A model generated the notes under the pieces. It searched no databases. It was not told the origin of the DNA and saw only the letters and a list, made by a program, of their open reading frames with translations. The translations under genes and the position numbers were made by a program. A stretch of DNA of 35,735 nucleotides from Alphaproteobacteria bacterium (lineage in GTDB: Bacteria; Pseudomonadota; Alphaproteobacteria; Rs-D84): the NCBI GenBank assembly GCA_017546265.1, contig JAFYXG010000006.1, positions 1-35,735 of the forward strand, written 5' to 3'. Positions within the stretch are counted from its first letter, which is position 1, and the number at the start of each line of letters is the position of its first letter. Shown here piece after piece: positions 22,850 to 31,111 of the stretch.

Positions 22850-23416
22850 ATGACACGTGTACTTCAAATCAGACGCGGTACTACGCAACAAAATAATAAC
22901 TTTACAGGTATGATTGGCGAAATCACCATGGATACTGATGAAAAAACACTGCGTGTCCATGATGGCGAAACACTGGGCGGATTTGCCATCGCACGGGCCG
23001 ATATGCTGAGCGAAAAAAACATAGACCCGAACACTATTCCAGATGAAGTGTGGCAAAGTATCTTTGATCGATTTACACCAAAACCATATACGGTGACTGA
23101 AACTCGACCGTTCCCAATAAACAGCAAGTGCAGTTATTTAGATTATATCATCGGCGGAACACAAAAACCGCTGTTTATCCAGGTGGCACTGGTCTGTACA
23201 GTGGCAGAGGCAGGTTATAACACAGGTGATGAAGTTTGGGCTTTTGGTATCGGAAACAGAACAAATCCACAACCAAACTGGATTATTGACCAAGATGGTC
23301 TGCATGTATGCCTGATGGTCGGAAAACAAAAATACTGGGCCAGTCATCGTGATACAGGCGATACCACAGAACTGACCGATGAAAATTGGTCTGTTTTTTT
23401 CCGAGTTTACTGTTGA
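22850..23416 (+). CDS. Orphan phage receptor-binding/tail-fibre-like protein
   Basis: 188 aa. The N-terminus TRVLQIRRGTTQQNNNFTG then GEITMDTDEKTLRVHDGET and GGFAIAR is the short beta-rich fold common at the N-terminus of phage receptor-binding proteins (major tropism determinant N-terminal type). The C-terminal half (FIQVALVCTVAEAGYNTGDE, FGIGNRTNPQPN, KQKYWASHRDTGDTTELT, NWSVFFRVYC) resembles fibre tip domains. No signal peptide. Start: ATG at 22850 with AAAGG nine bases before; an in-frame ATG at 22841 overlaps that site. It stands alone without other tail genes, between two unrelated chromosomal genes. Confidence 0.7.
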   Translation: MTRVLQIRRGTTQQNNNFTGMIGEITMDTDEKTLRVHDGETLGGFAIARADMLSEKNIDPNTIPDEVWQSIFDRFTPKPYTVTETRPFPINSKCSYLDYIIGGTQKPLFIQVALVCTVAEAGYNTGDEVWAFGIGNRTNPQPNWIIDQDGLHVCLMVGKQKYWASHRDTGDTTELTDENWSVFFRVYC

Positions 23417-23441
23417 AAATAATAAAATCCTTTGCTATGCT
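23413..23441 (+). promoter_or_regulatory. Promoter of ackA
   Basis: TTGAAA (23413-23418, overlapping the upstream stop), 17-bp spacer, TATGCT (23436-23441); about 30 bp before the ackA start. Confidence 0.65.
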
Positions 23442-23470
23442 GTGCCGCGAAGAAACGAAAAGGATTTTAC

Positions 23471-24712
23471 ATGTATATACTTGCACTGAATTGTGGTTCT
23501 TCGTCATTGAAATACCAGGTCTTTGACGCAGACAGTAAATCTGCCATCGTTGGCGGGAATGTTGAAAAAATTGGGTTGCCTGATTCTTTTGTTACACAGA
23601 AATACCCAGATGGAACAAAGCAAAAAAAAGAATGCAGTATGCAAAATCATAACGAAGCACTGAATGTCGTTATGTTTATGCTGCGTGAAGCATCCATCGA
23701 TATGAACGAAATCAAAGGCGTTGGACATCGTGTTGTTCTGGGGGGTGAAAAGTTTGCTTCGTCCGTGGAAATCAACGATGAAGTTATTAAAACAATCGAA
23801 GAATTGTCCACAATCGCACCACTGCATAACCCAGCCGCACTGGTCGGAATTGTCGCGGCACAGCAGTTGCTGCCAAACGCAAAACAGGTCGCAGTGTTCG
23901 ATACCGCATTTCATCAGACTATGCCAGATTATGCATATCGCTATGCAGTGCCTCGTGCATGGTACACAGAACTGGGTGTTCGCAGATATGGATTCCACGG
24001 AACCAGCCATCTGTATGTGTCCAAAGTGGCGGCAAAAATGCTGGGCAAGCCGGCAAATGAGTGCAACCTGATTACACTGCATATTGGGTCGGGGGCATCT
24101 GCAACAGCAATCCGTAACGGTGTGTCGGTGGATACTTCGTTGGGTATGACACCTTTGGCTGGGTTGACTATGGGTACACGCCCAGGTGATTTGGACCCAG
24201 GTATCGTACTGTATGTAATGCAAAGACTGGGTATCAGTGCAGACCAAATGCAAAAACATCTGAACAAAGATTCAGGGTTGTTGGGACTGACAGAATGCTA
24301 TGCCGACCGCCGCGATGTCGAAGGAAACAAAGATACAAATGACGCATGCCGTCTGGCCATAGAAATGGAGGCACATAATGTAAAAAAATATATCGGTGCA
24401 TTTATGGCGGAGTTGGGACATGTTGATGCAATTGTCTTTACAGCAGGCGTGGGTGAAAATGACGATTTCTTGCGTGAAAAATTCTGCGATGGATTAGAAG
24501 AACTGGGCATCAAACTGGACAAAGAAAAGAACGCAACGGCACTGGCACGCAAAGGTGTTGATGCAGCAGAAATCAGCACACCTGACAGCCGTGTCAAAAT
24601 ATTCATGGTGGCAACGAACGAGGAACTGGTTATCGTAGAAGATACACTGGCCATTATGAACGGAACATATAATCCAAACCATTTGGAAATGGATTACAGT
24701 TTCGCAAAATAA
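23471..24712 (+). CDS. ackA: Acetate kinase
   Basis: 413 aa. Interconverts acetyl phosphate plus ADP and acetate plus ATP, the last step of acetate fermentation. Family signatures in order: ILALNCGSSSLKYQVFD (phosphate 1, residues 3-19), GHRVVLGGEKF (active-site Arg), FDTAFHQTMP (catalytic Asp about residue 148), RRYGFHGTSH, LITLHIGSGASATA, MGTRPGDLDPGIV, DKDSGLLGLTE-type segment (here LNKDSGLLGLTE) and FTAGVGEND. Full length for the family. Start: the ATG at 23471 is preceded by AAAAGGA and aligns with the family; the frame is open upstream to 23432. No phosphotransacetylase gene is adjacent. Own promoter and strong terminator, so monocistronic. Confidence 0.97.
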   Translation: MYILALNCGSSSLKYQVFDADSKSAIVGGNVEKIGLPDSFVTQKYPDGTKQKKECSMQNHNEALNVVMFMLREASIDMNEIKGVGHRVVLGGEKFASSVEINDEVIKTIEELSTIAPLHNPAALVGIVAAQQLLPNAKQVAVFDTAFHQTMPDYAYRYAVPRAWYTELGVRRYGFHGTSHLYVSKVAAKMLGKPANECNLITLHIGSGASATAIRNGVSVDTSLGMTPLAGLTMGTRPGDLDPGIVLYVMQRLGISADQMQKHLNKDSGLLGLTECYADRRDVEGNKDTNDACRLAIEMEAHNVKKYIGAFMAELGHVDAIVFTAGVGENDDFLREKFCDGLEELGIKLDKEKNATALARKGVDAAEISTPDSRVKIFMVATNEELVIVEDTLAIMNGTYNPNHLEMDYSFAK

Positions 24713-24731
24713 ATCACGGTTTCCATTACAA

Positions 24732-24754
24732 ATCCCCCAGTCGGGGGATTTTTT
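24732..24754 (+). terminator. Terminator of ackA
   Basis: ATCCCCC, AGTC loop, GGGGGAT, followed by TTTTTT. Confidence 0.9.
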
Positions 24755-24770
24755 GCATAATAACATCGTT

Positions 24771-24795
24771 AAAAAATATCCCCCAAATGGGGGAT
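24771..24795 (-). terminator. Terminator of the small lipoprotein gene
   Basis: Minus strand ATCCCCC, 4-base loop, GGGGGAT, then ATTTTTT; 12 bp after the lipoprotein stop. It faces the ackA terminator and uses nearly the same stem. Confidence 0.8.
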
Positions 24796-24806
24796 GTTTA
24801 TTTCTT

Positions 24807-24944
24807 TTAGCAACTACCGATGATTTTTGATACAGAAATATCCTTGTGCAGCAAGAAATCATATTCGCAATTGCCTGATTTGTATGAGCCTGTGCAGGCC
24901 GCCAATGTCATAACAGCAAATAATGCTAAGATCACTTTTTTCAT
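24807..24944 (-). CDS. Small lipoprotein (45 aa)
   Basis: MKKVILALFAVMTLAAC gives a clear lipoprotein signal with lipobox LAAC (Cys17), then a short mature part (TGSYKSGNCEYDF) ending in a C-terminal Cys. Ribosome binding site AAAGGAGAAAAC before ATG 24944, promoter at 24979-25007 and terminator at 24771-24795 all belong to this gene, so it is a real monocistronic gene too short for routine calling. Likely anchored in the outer membrane; role unknown. Confidence 0.8.
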   Translation of the reverse strand: MKKVILALFAVMTLAACTGSYKSGNCEYDFLLHKDISVSKIIGSC

Positions 24945-24978
24945 GTTTTCTCCTTTGGTGTTAAATAACATGACAGTT

Positions 24979-25007
24979 ATTATATAGGATTATTATCACG
25001 TCTGCAA
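24979..25007 (-). promoter_or_regulatory. Promoter of the small lipoprotein gene
   Basis: Minus strand TTGCAG (25002-25007), 17-bp spacer, TATAAT (24979-24984). Confidence 0.7.
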
Positions 25008-25011
25008 CATT

Positions 25012-25362
25012 TTATATCGCATTTTTTAACCAATAAATACGAAGCCCACATACCGCAATTATGTCAAATCGAGACTGCCCCGTCCACCCCGTCTGCATCA
25101 CAAAGGTTTCCGCAGCACGCCGTAAACGAGACGCCTGGTTTTTTGATACCGCAGCAGCAGCATCCCAAATCTTGGGACGATTCTTGACCTCGATAAATAC
25201 CAACAATTTACCACGGCGTGCAATTATGTCCAATTCTGCACGGTTTGTGTGGCGTCCCGTGATATATCGTGACCGAACTATGCGAAAACCATGCAGACGC
25301 AAATACATGCGGGCATATGACTCTGACAGTAAACCTGTGTGATATGTCGACCTAGAACGCAT
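25012..25362 (-). CDS. YraN/UPF0102 family nuclease-like protein
   Basis: 116 aa. The UPF0102 pattern is visible: GLLSESYARMYLRLHGFRIV, RAELDIIARRGKLLVFIEVK (Asp and Glu-x-Lys of a PD-(D/E)XK fold) and RFDIIAV. Family members are Holliday-junction-resolvase-like proteins of uncertain function. Start: the ATG at 25362 lies inside the last codons of the upstream gene (11-bp overlap); a GTG at 25386 is possible but has no ribosome binding site. Translation is probably coupled to the exported protein gene upstream. Confidence 0.8.
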   Translation of the reverse strand: MRSRSTYHTGLLSESYARMYLRLHGFRIVRSRYITGRHTNRAELDIIARRGKLLVFIEVKNRPKIWDAAAAVSKNQASRLRRAAETFVMQTGWTGQSRFDIIAVCGLRIYWLKNAI

Positions 25363-26134
25363 AGGATTTCGCCCGAAAGTTTTCACGTGCAGACTGGGTA
25401 TTTTTTACCATGTCTGTCGCGTTGCGGCCATTATCAACCAAATCTAATGCACCATAATATGCTATCAACATCGGATCATATGAATTCGTGCTGGATATCC
25501 AATGGTCTGTGCCGGAATTTGGCGAACCATATTTGTCCAATACAGTTTGCCAAAATGCAAGTATCTTGTTCTCGCGCTGTTTAATGAACTTTTCTGCCGC
25601 CCCCTCTAGCTCGTTCACGTCATTGTTATAAACAACACGCCATACACGGTTGTCTGTCGCATTGCTGGTGAAATATACCGTAACCGTTTCGCCAGTGTTT
25701 TCACGAACCAAATGAACCTGGGATACATATAATAATCCACGATTGCGAGCCAAACTGTTTATGCAACGTTCCAGTTCAGCCGGGACAACCGTGCCATTTT
25801 GACGACATTCGTAATCCAAATTGTTTTTCCAATCGGTATTTATCGTATATATTATGCCATTTTTATCCCGCGGTGCATATAAACCATTTGAATGAAAAAA
25901 TAAATCCTGGACATCCTCGAATGACATGCCCAACATAATCCCCGCAATATCAAACCCCCCAACATCCGCAATCTCTGCGTCATCGTTCAAATATACATCT
26001 TCGGGTAAAATGTCACCATAATCACCGTCAACAATCGCAAAGTCGTTAAAATCAAACGATGCCGCCGCATAAGATGCAACCGGTAATATTGTCATAAATA
26101 ATACTGTAAAAATCAAAAATATATTCTTTTTCAT
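25352..26134 (-). CDS. Exported protein of unknown function in the virB8-like operon
   Basis: 260 aa. Signal peptide MKKNIFLIFTVLFMTILPVA with a SYAAA cleavage zone. The mature part is acidic at its N-terminus (DFNDFAIVDGDYGDILPEDV), then GIMLGMSFEDVQDLF, a Cys pair in YECRQNG and RCINSLARN likely to form a disulfide, a beta-rich QVHLVRENTGETVTVYF segment and a Trp-containing VWRVVYNND. No family recognised. It follows the second VirB8-like gene by 19 bp, suggesting a periplasmic partner of that set. Confidence 0.75.
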   Translation of the reverse strand: MKKNIFLIFTVLFMTILPVASYAAASFDFNDFAIVDGDYGDILPEDVYLNDDAEIADVGGFDIAGIMLGMSFEDVQDLFFHSNGLYAPRDKNGIIYTINTDWKNNLDYECRQNGTVVPAELERCINSLARNRGLLYVSQVHLVRENTGETVTVYFTSNATDNRVWRVVYNNDVNELEGAAEKFIKQRENKILAFWQTVLDKYGSPNSGTDHWISSTNSYDPMLIAYYGALDLVDNGRNATDMVKNTQSARENFRAKSYAF

Positions 26135-26153
26135 TGGTTATATTATGAACCTT

Positions 26154-26798
26154 TTATTCCTGTAATACAACGTCAAAAACACCAAAGCGAAACACCGCAG
26201 CAGGATCGCCACCAGATTCCAGATATTCTGATATATCAAGCGAACTTGAACGCATGCCAGGCTGATAATATATATCCATATACAATACCCCCTGTTTTGT
26301 GGTCGGAGAAACCAAAAAATCATTTGGACGTTCCCATGTCTTTAATTCGTACACTATACGCCAATATTCACCGTGTTCGGTCTTGCTTTGAAATTCGGCA
26401 TCTACAACCGATACCGTACGTAACACACCGGATTTAGACAGATCTTCTATGCGTGGTGCAACCGTGTCAAGCCATGTCTGAAATGCTTCTGATGTAGACA
26501 TGCGTGCCAGTGACGTTTTCCCAGCAACACGCAGGGCGGTTTCTTTTGTGTCCGGAGTTATATAAAAGAATTCCGTTATATACTTTGATATCAGCATAGA
26601 ACGCATTACTTCATCGCCAATTTCCGCAGGTGTCTGGGGCTTGCCAAGACGCCGTGTGTAATTATCGTTTGGCTGAAAAAAATACGGTTCTGTTGTTATC
26701 TTGGCAGATGTGTCATATATAAAACCAGATGTCAACAATGTTGCAAACATCAGTGCCAACAATATTAAGCCTGCAAAGAACAATATCAACTTTCTCAT
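26154..26798 (-). CDS. VirB8-like bitopic inner-membrane protein (second copy)
   Basis: 214 aa. One N-terminal transmembrane helix (LILFFAGLILLALMFATLL), then a periplasmic domain of about 185 aa with SMLISKYITEFFYI, LARMSTSEAFQTWLDTVAP, VSVVDAEFQ and YWRIVYELKTWE, the order expected of the NTF2-like VirB8 fold. It shares the ISKYITEFFYI-type motif with the gene upstream (LSKFVSHWFWI). VirB8 is an assembly platform protein of type IV secretion systems. Its ATG overlaps the upstream stop (TGATG). Two VirB8 copies are known in Rickettsiales. The assignment rests on topology, motif and the VirB7-like gene, so it is moderate. Confidence 0.55.
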   Translation of the reverse strand: MRKLILFFAGLILLALMFATLLTSGFIYDTSAKITTEPYFFQPNDNYTRRLGKPQTPAEIGDEVMRSMLISKYITEFFYITPDTKETALRVAGKTSLARMSTSEAFQTWLDTVAPRIEDLSKSGVLRTVSVVDAEFQSKTEHGEYWRIVYELKTWERPNDFLVSPTTKQGVLYMDIYYQPGMRSSSLDISEYLESGGDPAAVFRFGVFDVVLQE

Positions 26799-27496
26799 CA
26801 GTTCATCTTGTACGCGTTAAAGGTTGAAACATAATATCCCAATGTCTGGGGGTACGATTCTGCATCCCGAGAAACTGTGGCATAGGCCATAATGTCCAGT
26901 GGCCCAGATGTACTGGAATACACAACCGCATTTACCAACCACGAACCACCATCTGATGCAATTTCGCCCAGAGGAGTAAAGGTAATCGTAGCAGAATCAA
27001 CCAACCATGTTTCGCCAGATGATACACGTATCTGATACCCAGGAACTACGTTTTCAATAAATTCTGAATATACACCCTCGCCGGACATACAATAAATAGA
27101 ACAGGACTGGGTTTCTATGCCGGTTTTATTATCAGGATTACATTCTGTTTCTCGTTCACACGATTTCCACATGGCGGTGTTTACAGCATCACTGGCCGAT
27201 ATCCAAAACCAATGTGAAACAAATTTACTTAATACAGATTCCTGAAGCGAACGGTCCGTGGTCATTTCAGGAATACGGGTATGATGATGCCCAACAACAG
27301 TCCATGCCCCAGTTATGTTATTTACAGATACCAAAAATGGATGAATGTGTACAGAACGATTCACCCAGAATAAAAATCCACACACCACAATAATCAAAAA
27401 AAACAAAACCATTGTGATAATAGAAACCAACCGTGTCGCTGCAATCGAACGACCCGCAGGGAATGCCGGTGTTTCAAATCCACCTGGATAGTCCAA
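26798..27496 (-). CDS. VirB8-like bitopic inner-membrane protein (first copy)
   Basis: 232 aa. Short cytoplasmic N-terminus (DYPGGFETPAFPAGRS), a transmembrane helix at about 29-48 (SIITMVLFFLIIVVCGFLFW), then a periplasmic domain with ESVLSKFVSHWFWISASDAV, two Cys-rich inserts (CERETEC, CSIYC), TWLVDSATITFTPLGE and WLVNAVVYSSTSG, matching the VirB8 order. Start: the frame is open to 27556 inside the lipoprotein gene, but AGGGGGG lies eight bases before a TTG at 27496, which gives a sensible N-terminus. Downstream of the VirB7-like lipoprotein by 29 bp. Confidence 0.6.
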   Translation of the reverse strand: MDYPGGFETPAFPAGRSIAATRLVSIITMVLFFLIIVVCGFLFWVNRSVHIHPFLVSVNNITGAWTVVGHHHTRIPEMTTDRSLQESVLSKFVSHWFWISASDAVNTAMWKSCERETECNPDNKTGIETQSCSIYCMSGEGVYSEFIENVVPGYQIRVSSGETWLVDSATITFTPLGEIASDGGSWLVNAVVYSSTSGPLDIMAYATVSRDAESYPQTLGYYVSTFNAYKMN

Positions 27497-27525
27497 TGTA
27501 AAATCCCCCCTGAGTGTATTTGTTA

Positions 27526-27672
27526 TTATGCCTGGTATACCATGATGCAGGCACATGGACTGAGTTTCAATTCGTTGTTGTCATAACCAACACCAACCGG
27601 TTCACGGTCATATACCTGACCACAGCCAGCAAGTGCAATCGCAACAAACAGACCCAAAATTATTTTCTTCAT
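27526..27672 (-). CDS. VirB7-like lipoprotein (48 aa)
   Basis: MKKIILGLFVAIALAGC is a lipoprotein signal (lipobox LAGC, Cys17). The mature part reads GQVYDREPVGVGYDNNELK and then LSPCACIMVYQA; an ELK-SPC-C ending after a Gly-Tyr segment resembles the short VirB7-type lipoproteins that brace the outer-membrane ring of type IV secretion systems. Ribosome binding site AAAGGAG before ATG 27672, strong promoter at 27703-27732 overlapping the end of bamA. The position just before two VirB8-like genes supports the call. The gene is too short for routine prediction. Confidence 0.65.
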   Translation of the reverse strand: MKKIILGLFVAIALAGCGQVYDREPVGVGYDNNELKLSPCACIMVYQA

Positions 27673-27702
27673 TTTACCACTCCTTTCCCTGTGTATGTTA
27701 TG

Positions 27703-27732
27703 ATTATAAAAAATTTATGTGTGCCCGGTCAA
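27703..27732 (-). promoter_or_regulatory. Promoter of the virB7/virB8-like operon
   Basis: Minus strand TTGACC (27727-27732), 18-bp spacer, TATAAT (27703-27708), directly after the bamA stop. It makes this operon independent of the bamA transcript. Confidence 0.75.
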
Positions 27733-27734
27733 GA

Positions 27735-30014
27735 CTAAAACTGGGTTTCAAACGACAGTAAGAAACGCTGTTCACGGTCGTATTCGTTCATCTTTAACGG
27801 CCAGCCCCATGAAAAGTTCATTGGCCCCATTGGTGTGTTCCAATATATACCAACACCCGCAGATGTACGCCAGTTATCATCTATGTCATTTGGACGGGTG
27901 GTGCCATAGTATGTAAATGTGTCTTCGGCGGCAGGCGGTTTGCCCAATACACCATAGTCCATGAATACAAATCCCTTAATCTGATATTCATCGGGGATAA
28001 AGATTGGGAAATTTAACTGGGTCGAACCATTTAGCTTCCATAAACCACCCAATGCGTATGTCTTGTATGCCCAATTGCGTGAGCCAACACCCGCTACATC
28101 AAATCCACGCAGGGATTCGCCGCCCAGGAAATAACGATAAACACGTGATACATAATCACCATCCAGGGGCTGGATATAGCCAAAGTCCAACGATGAACGC
28201 AACTGCCAACGATCAGACCAGAAGTTTACCATGCCAATTATGTCCGCCGTATAACGCATATAACTTTCTGTGCCACCAAACCCAGTATAGGCAATCCCCA
28301 GGTTCGCAACAACCCCCGTATGTGTATTCTGGGCAAAGTTGGTGTCCAGATTATAATATCTGAAATTCGTCCCCAGTGTGTACAGACGGGCCTTAGTCCA
28401 GTCGTTTGAGACCTGGATATCATAGTTCTGGTCGAATGCCAATGATAGACGGACGTTCTGAGTCCAATGGTCTGTTAATCGCCACCCCATGCGACCCGCA
28501 ATCGTTAAACTGTCGCGGTCATAGCCAAAACTGCCCAATGATGAATAGTCATACATCGTATATGATACATCAAATCCACCAGATAACTGACGACCAAATA
28601 AATATGGCTCGGTAAAACTGAACAACGCCTGTTTCTGATATTCGGCAATGGATGCACGCAGCTGTACAATCTGGCCACGCCCCATAAAGTTGTTCTCGGT
28701 AATGCCCGCATCAACCATAAAACCGTTGATGTTCGACCAACCAAAACCACCAGATAACTCGCCCGTGGGCTGTTCTTCTACTCGAATATCCAAATTCATC
28801 ATATTCGAATCCGCAACACGGGTGGGAACCATCTGAACGTCCTTGAAATAGCGTGTACGCATCAAACGCTGGCGCCCCTCTTCTATGGTCTGTAATGAAA
28901 ATGGATCGCCAGAACGCATCGGTATCAAATGTTCAATTACAGAATCAAAAGTCCGGACGTTACCCAAAATATTTATCGTATTCAAATATACTCGATTGGT
29001 CTTTTGAATCTTGAAAACCAAATCTATGGTTTTTGTTTCATCGTTCTTGGTCGGAACAGGTTCTACACTGATAAAAGCATAACCATGATCCGCAATTGTG
29101 CAGCGAATGGCGGACATGGTTTCTTCAACCTGATCAACGTTATAGACACGCCCAGTTTTCATAACAATCGAGTCAAGCAAAACATCATCGGAAATGTCCG
29201 GGAACGGATTGTCAACCGTTAATTTGCCAAATTTATACTGGTCGCCTTCGTCAACGGTAAATACAACAGAATAATATTCGCGGTCCGGAGTGAATGTGCC
29301 AACCGTATCACGAACCACAAAATCAACATAGCCATTACGCAAATAAAACTGACGCAACATTTGGCCATCATACTGGATTCTGTCTTCGTCAAACGTGTCA
29401 AACTGGGTCATGAAACGCCACCAGGCATGTTCACGTGATAATATCTCGCCGCGAAGTGTACGATCAGAAAAAACTTCGTTGCCTTCAAACCGAATGTCTG
29501 TAATCCAGGTCGGATGACCTTCGGTAATCTCATAAACTATGTTTACGCGATTGTCAGATAATTCAATCTTTTGAGGCTCTATCTTGGTGCCAAAATATCC
29601 CTGACGTTGATAGACAGTCAACATACGCTGGACATCCGAACCAATGGTTGATGCATCGTATGATGAACGTTCGCGTGTCTTGATTTCCTTTTTCAGGTCA
29701 TCGGTCGAAATTTCATCGTTGCCTTCGACCGTAACCATGTTGATTATCGGTGATTCCGATACGTCTATCTTTAATACGTTGCCAGACATGCGGACGTTAA
29801 TGCGGGAAAAATAACCACTTTCCTGTAATTTCTTGGCAATGGCGTTCGTTCGCGATTCGCCTACGTTGTCCCCAATGTTGACTTCGGATAATATGCGGAT
29901 GGATTCAGAATCCATACGACTGTTCCCAGATACGTCAATCCGAGATACAGTCGCCGCCATGACTGGTGATATTACAAAATATGACAATAATGTTAATAAT
30001 GATACTTTCTTCAT
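27735..30014 (-). CDS. bamA: Outer membrane protein assembly factor BamA
   Basis: 759 aa. Inserts beta-barrel proteins into the outer membrane as the core of the BAM complex. Signal peptide MKKVSLLTLLSYFVISPVMA, then five POTRA repeats over about residues 22-420 (for example VSRIDVSGNSRMD, ESPIINMVTVEGND, WITDIRFEGNEVF, FGKLTVDNPFPD, YLNTINILGNVRT) and the Omp85 barrel with GGFGWSN, LRASIAEYQKQALFSFTEPY and the conserved GGESLRGFDVAGVG (loop 6 RGF). Ends in FETQF with the terminal Phe required for barrel folding. Start: ATG at 30014, one base after the rseP stop; the longer frame to 30044 lies inside rseP. Gene order rseP-bamA is typical. Confidence 0.97.
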   Translation of the reverse strand: MKKVSLLTLLSYFVISPVMAATVSRIDVSGNSRMDSESIRILSEVNIGDNVGESRTNAIAKKLQESGYFSRINVRMSGNVLKIDVSESPIINMVTVEGNDEISTDDLKKEIKTRERSSYDASTIGSDVQRMLTVYQRQGYFGTKIEPQKIELSDNRVNIVYEITEGHPTWITDIRFEGNEVFSDRTLRGEILSREHAWWRFMTQFDTFDEDRIQYDGQMLRQFYLRNGYVDFVVRDTVGTFTPDREYYSVVFTVDEGDQYKFGKLTVDNPFPDISDDVLLDSIVMKTGRVYNVDQVEETMSAIRCTIADHGYAFISVEPVPTKNDETKTIDLVFKIQKTNRVYLNTINILGNVRTFDSVIEHLIPMRSGDPFSLQTIEEGRQRLMRTRYFKDVQMVPTRVADSNMMNLDIRVEEQPTGELSGGFGWSNINGFMVDAGITENNFMGRGQIVQLRASIAEYQKQALFSFTEPYLFGRQLSGGFDVSYTMYDYSSLGSFGYDRDSLTIAGRMGWRLTDHWTQNVRLSLAFDQNYDIQVSNDWTKARLYTLGTNFRYYNLDTNFAQNTHTGVVANLGIAYTGFGGTESYMRYTADIIGMVNFWSDRWQLRSSLDFGYIQPLDGDYVSRVYRYFLGGESLRGFDVAGVGSRNWAYKTYALGGLWKLNGSTQLNFPIFIPDEYQIKGFVFMDYGVLGKPPAAEDTFTYYGTTRPNDIDDNWRTSAGVGIYWNTPMGPMNFSWGWPLKMNEYDREQRFLLSFETQF

Positions 30015-30015
30015 A

Positions 30016-31083
30016 TTATAACCCAAATACACGTGCCAAATCATTCCACATTGTTAAGATAAATAAACCAAGAATAAATACCCACCCAAACATTATCGCA
30101 ATTTCCATCGCACGCCCCTGAAGTTTGCGGCGTGTTATTCCCTCGATAATCAGAATCAGCAAATACCCACCATCCAATACAGGCAACGGTAATAAATTTA
30201 ATACCCCCAAATTGACAGATAATAATGCAATCAACGATAACAACGTAAAGAAACCAGCCAACATGGCTCGCCCCGAATATTCTGCAATCGTGATAAACGA
30301 CCCCAACTGTTTAGATGACCGCTCACCCGTTACTATCTGCTTTAACACAACAACCAATGTTTTGGACTCATAGTACGTTTTACGCGCCCCCGAATACATC
30401 GCACGGAATAACCCCTGGCGTTCAGGGTCTGCACGGCGGGCACCGTCTGCCACCATGCCCCAACGTTCCGATGGTGATAACTTGACGCTTACCAATTCAT
30501 CACCGCGGACAATTAAAACGTCTGCTTCACGATTTGATGCCAATTCTTTGGCCAATATCAAATCACCCCAGTTTGAAATCTTGGAATCGTCTATGCGAAC
30601 AATTGTGTCGCCCGGCTTTACACCAGCATTAAATGCAACAGATTCCTGAATTACCTGACCAATAACAGGCAACTGGGAATTCGCAACTAAACGCGGCTGA
30701 AACATAAATAACGATGTGTAGATTAACCACGCCAACAGAAAATTCATGCAGACACCCGCCGCAATTATGATGAACTGTTTCCAAGCTGGGGCCGATAAAT
30801 AATGACCAACCTTTTTATCAGCAGGTAATTCTGAATACTTTTTACGGTTGAACATGTCTTCCTGTCCATAGATGGAAACGTACCCACCCAATGGCAGACA
30901 TGCAATTTTCCAAACAGTGCCGCGCTTATCGTGCCACTTTACAATGGCCGGACCAAAACCAATCGAAAAGGTATCCACACGAACACCAGCCCAACGTGCC
31001 GCTAAAAAATGCCCCAGTTCATGCACAAAGACAACCACACCCAATACAACCAACAATGCAAATATGGTTAATAAAATATTCAT
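30016..31083 (-). CDS. rseP: Site-2 metalloprotease RseP
   Basis: 355 aa. Intramembrane zinc protease that cuts anti-sigma factors and signal-peptide remnants. Zinc motif HELGH (His21, Glu22, His25) in the first transmembrane helix, GFGPAIVKW and GGYVSIYGQEDMF, one PDZ domain at about 118-190 (GQVIQESVAFNAGVKPGDTI), then LLPLPVLDGG with the third zinc ligand near residue 305 and two further helices. Shorter than the E. coli enzyme, which has two PDZ domains; one-PDZ forms occur in Alphaproteobacteria. Start: ATG at 31083 with AGGGA. Overlap-free operon with cdsA (28-bp gap) and bamA (1 bp). Confidence 0.95.
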   Translation of the reverse strand: MNILLTIFALLVVLGVVVFVHELGHFLAARWAGVRVDTFSIGFGPAIVKWHDKRGTVWKIACLPLGGYVSIYGQEDMFNRKKYSELPADKKVGHYLSAPAWKQFIIIAAGVCMNFLLAWLIYTSLFMFQPRLVANSQLPVIGQVIQESVAFNAGVKPGDTIVRIDDSKISNWGDLILAKELASNREADVLIVRGDELVSVKLSPSERWGMVADGARRADPERQGLFRAMYSGARKTYYESKTLVVVLKQIVTGERSSKQLGSFITIAEYSGRAMLAGFFTLLSLIALLSVNLGVLNLLPLPVLDGGYLLILIIEGITRRKLQGRAMEIAIMFGWVFILGLFILTMWNDLARVFGL

Positions 31084-31111
31084 TCCCTGCCCTTTCTGTT
31101 CATACGCATGT

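Noticed and set aside
23504..24267. Long minus-strand frames opposite ackA
   Set aside because: Antisense shadows of a strongly conserved gene; Cys/His-rich nonsense sequence.
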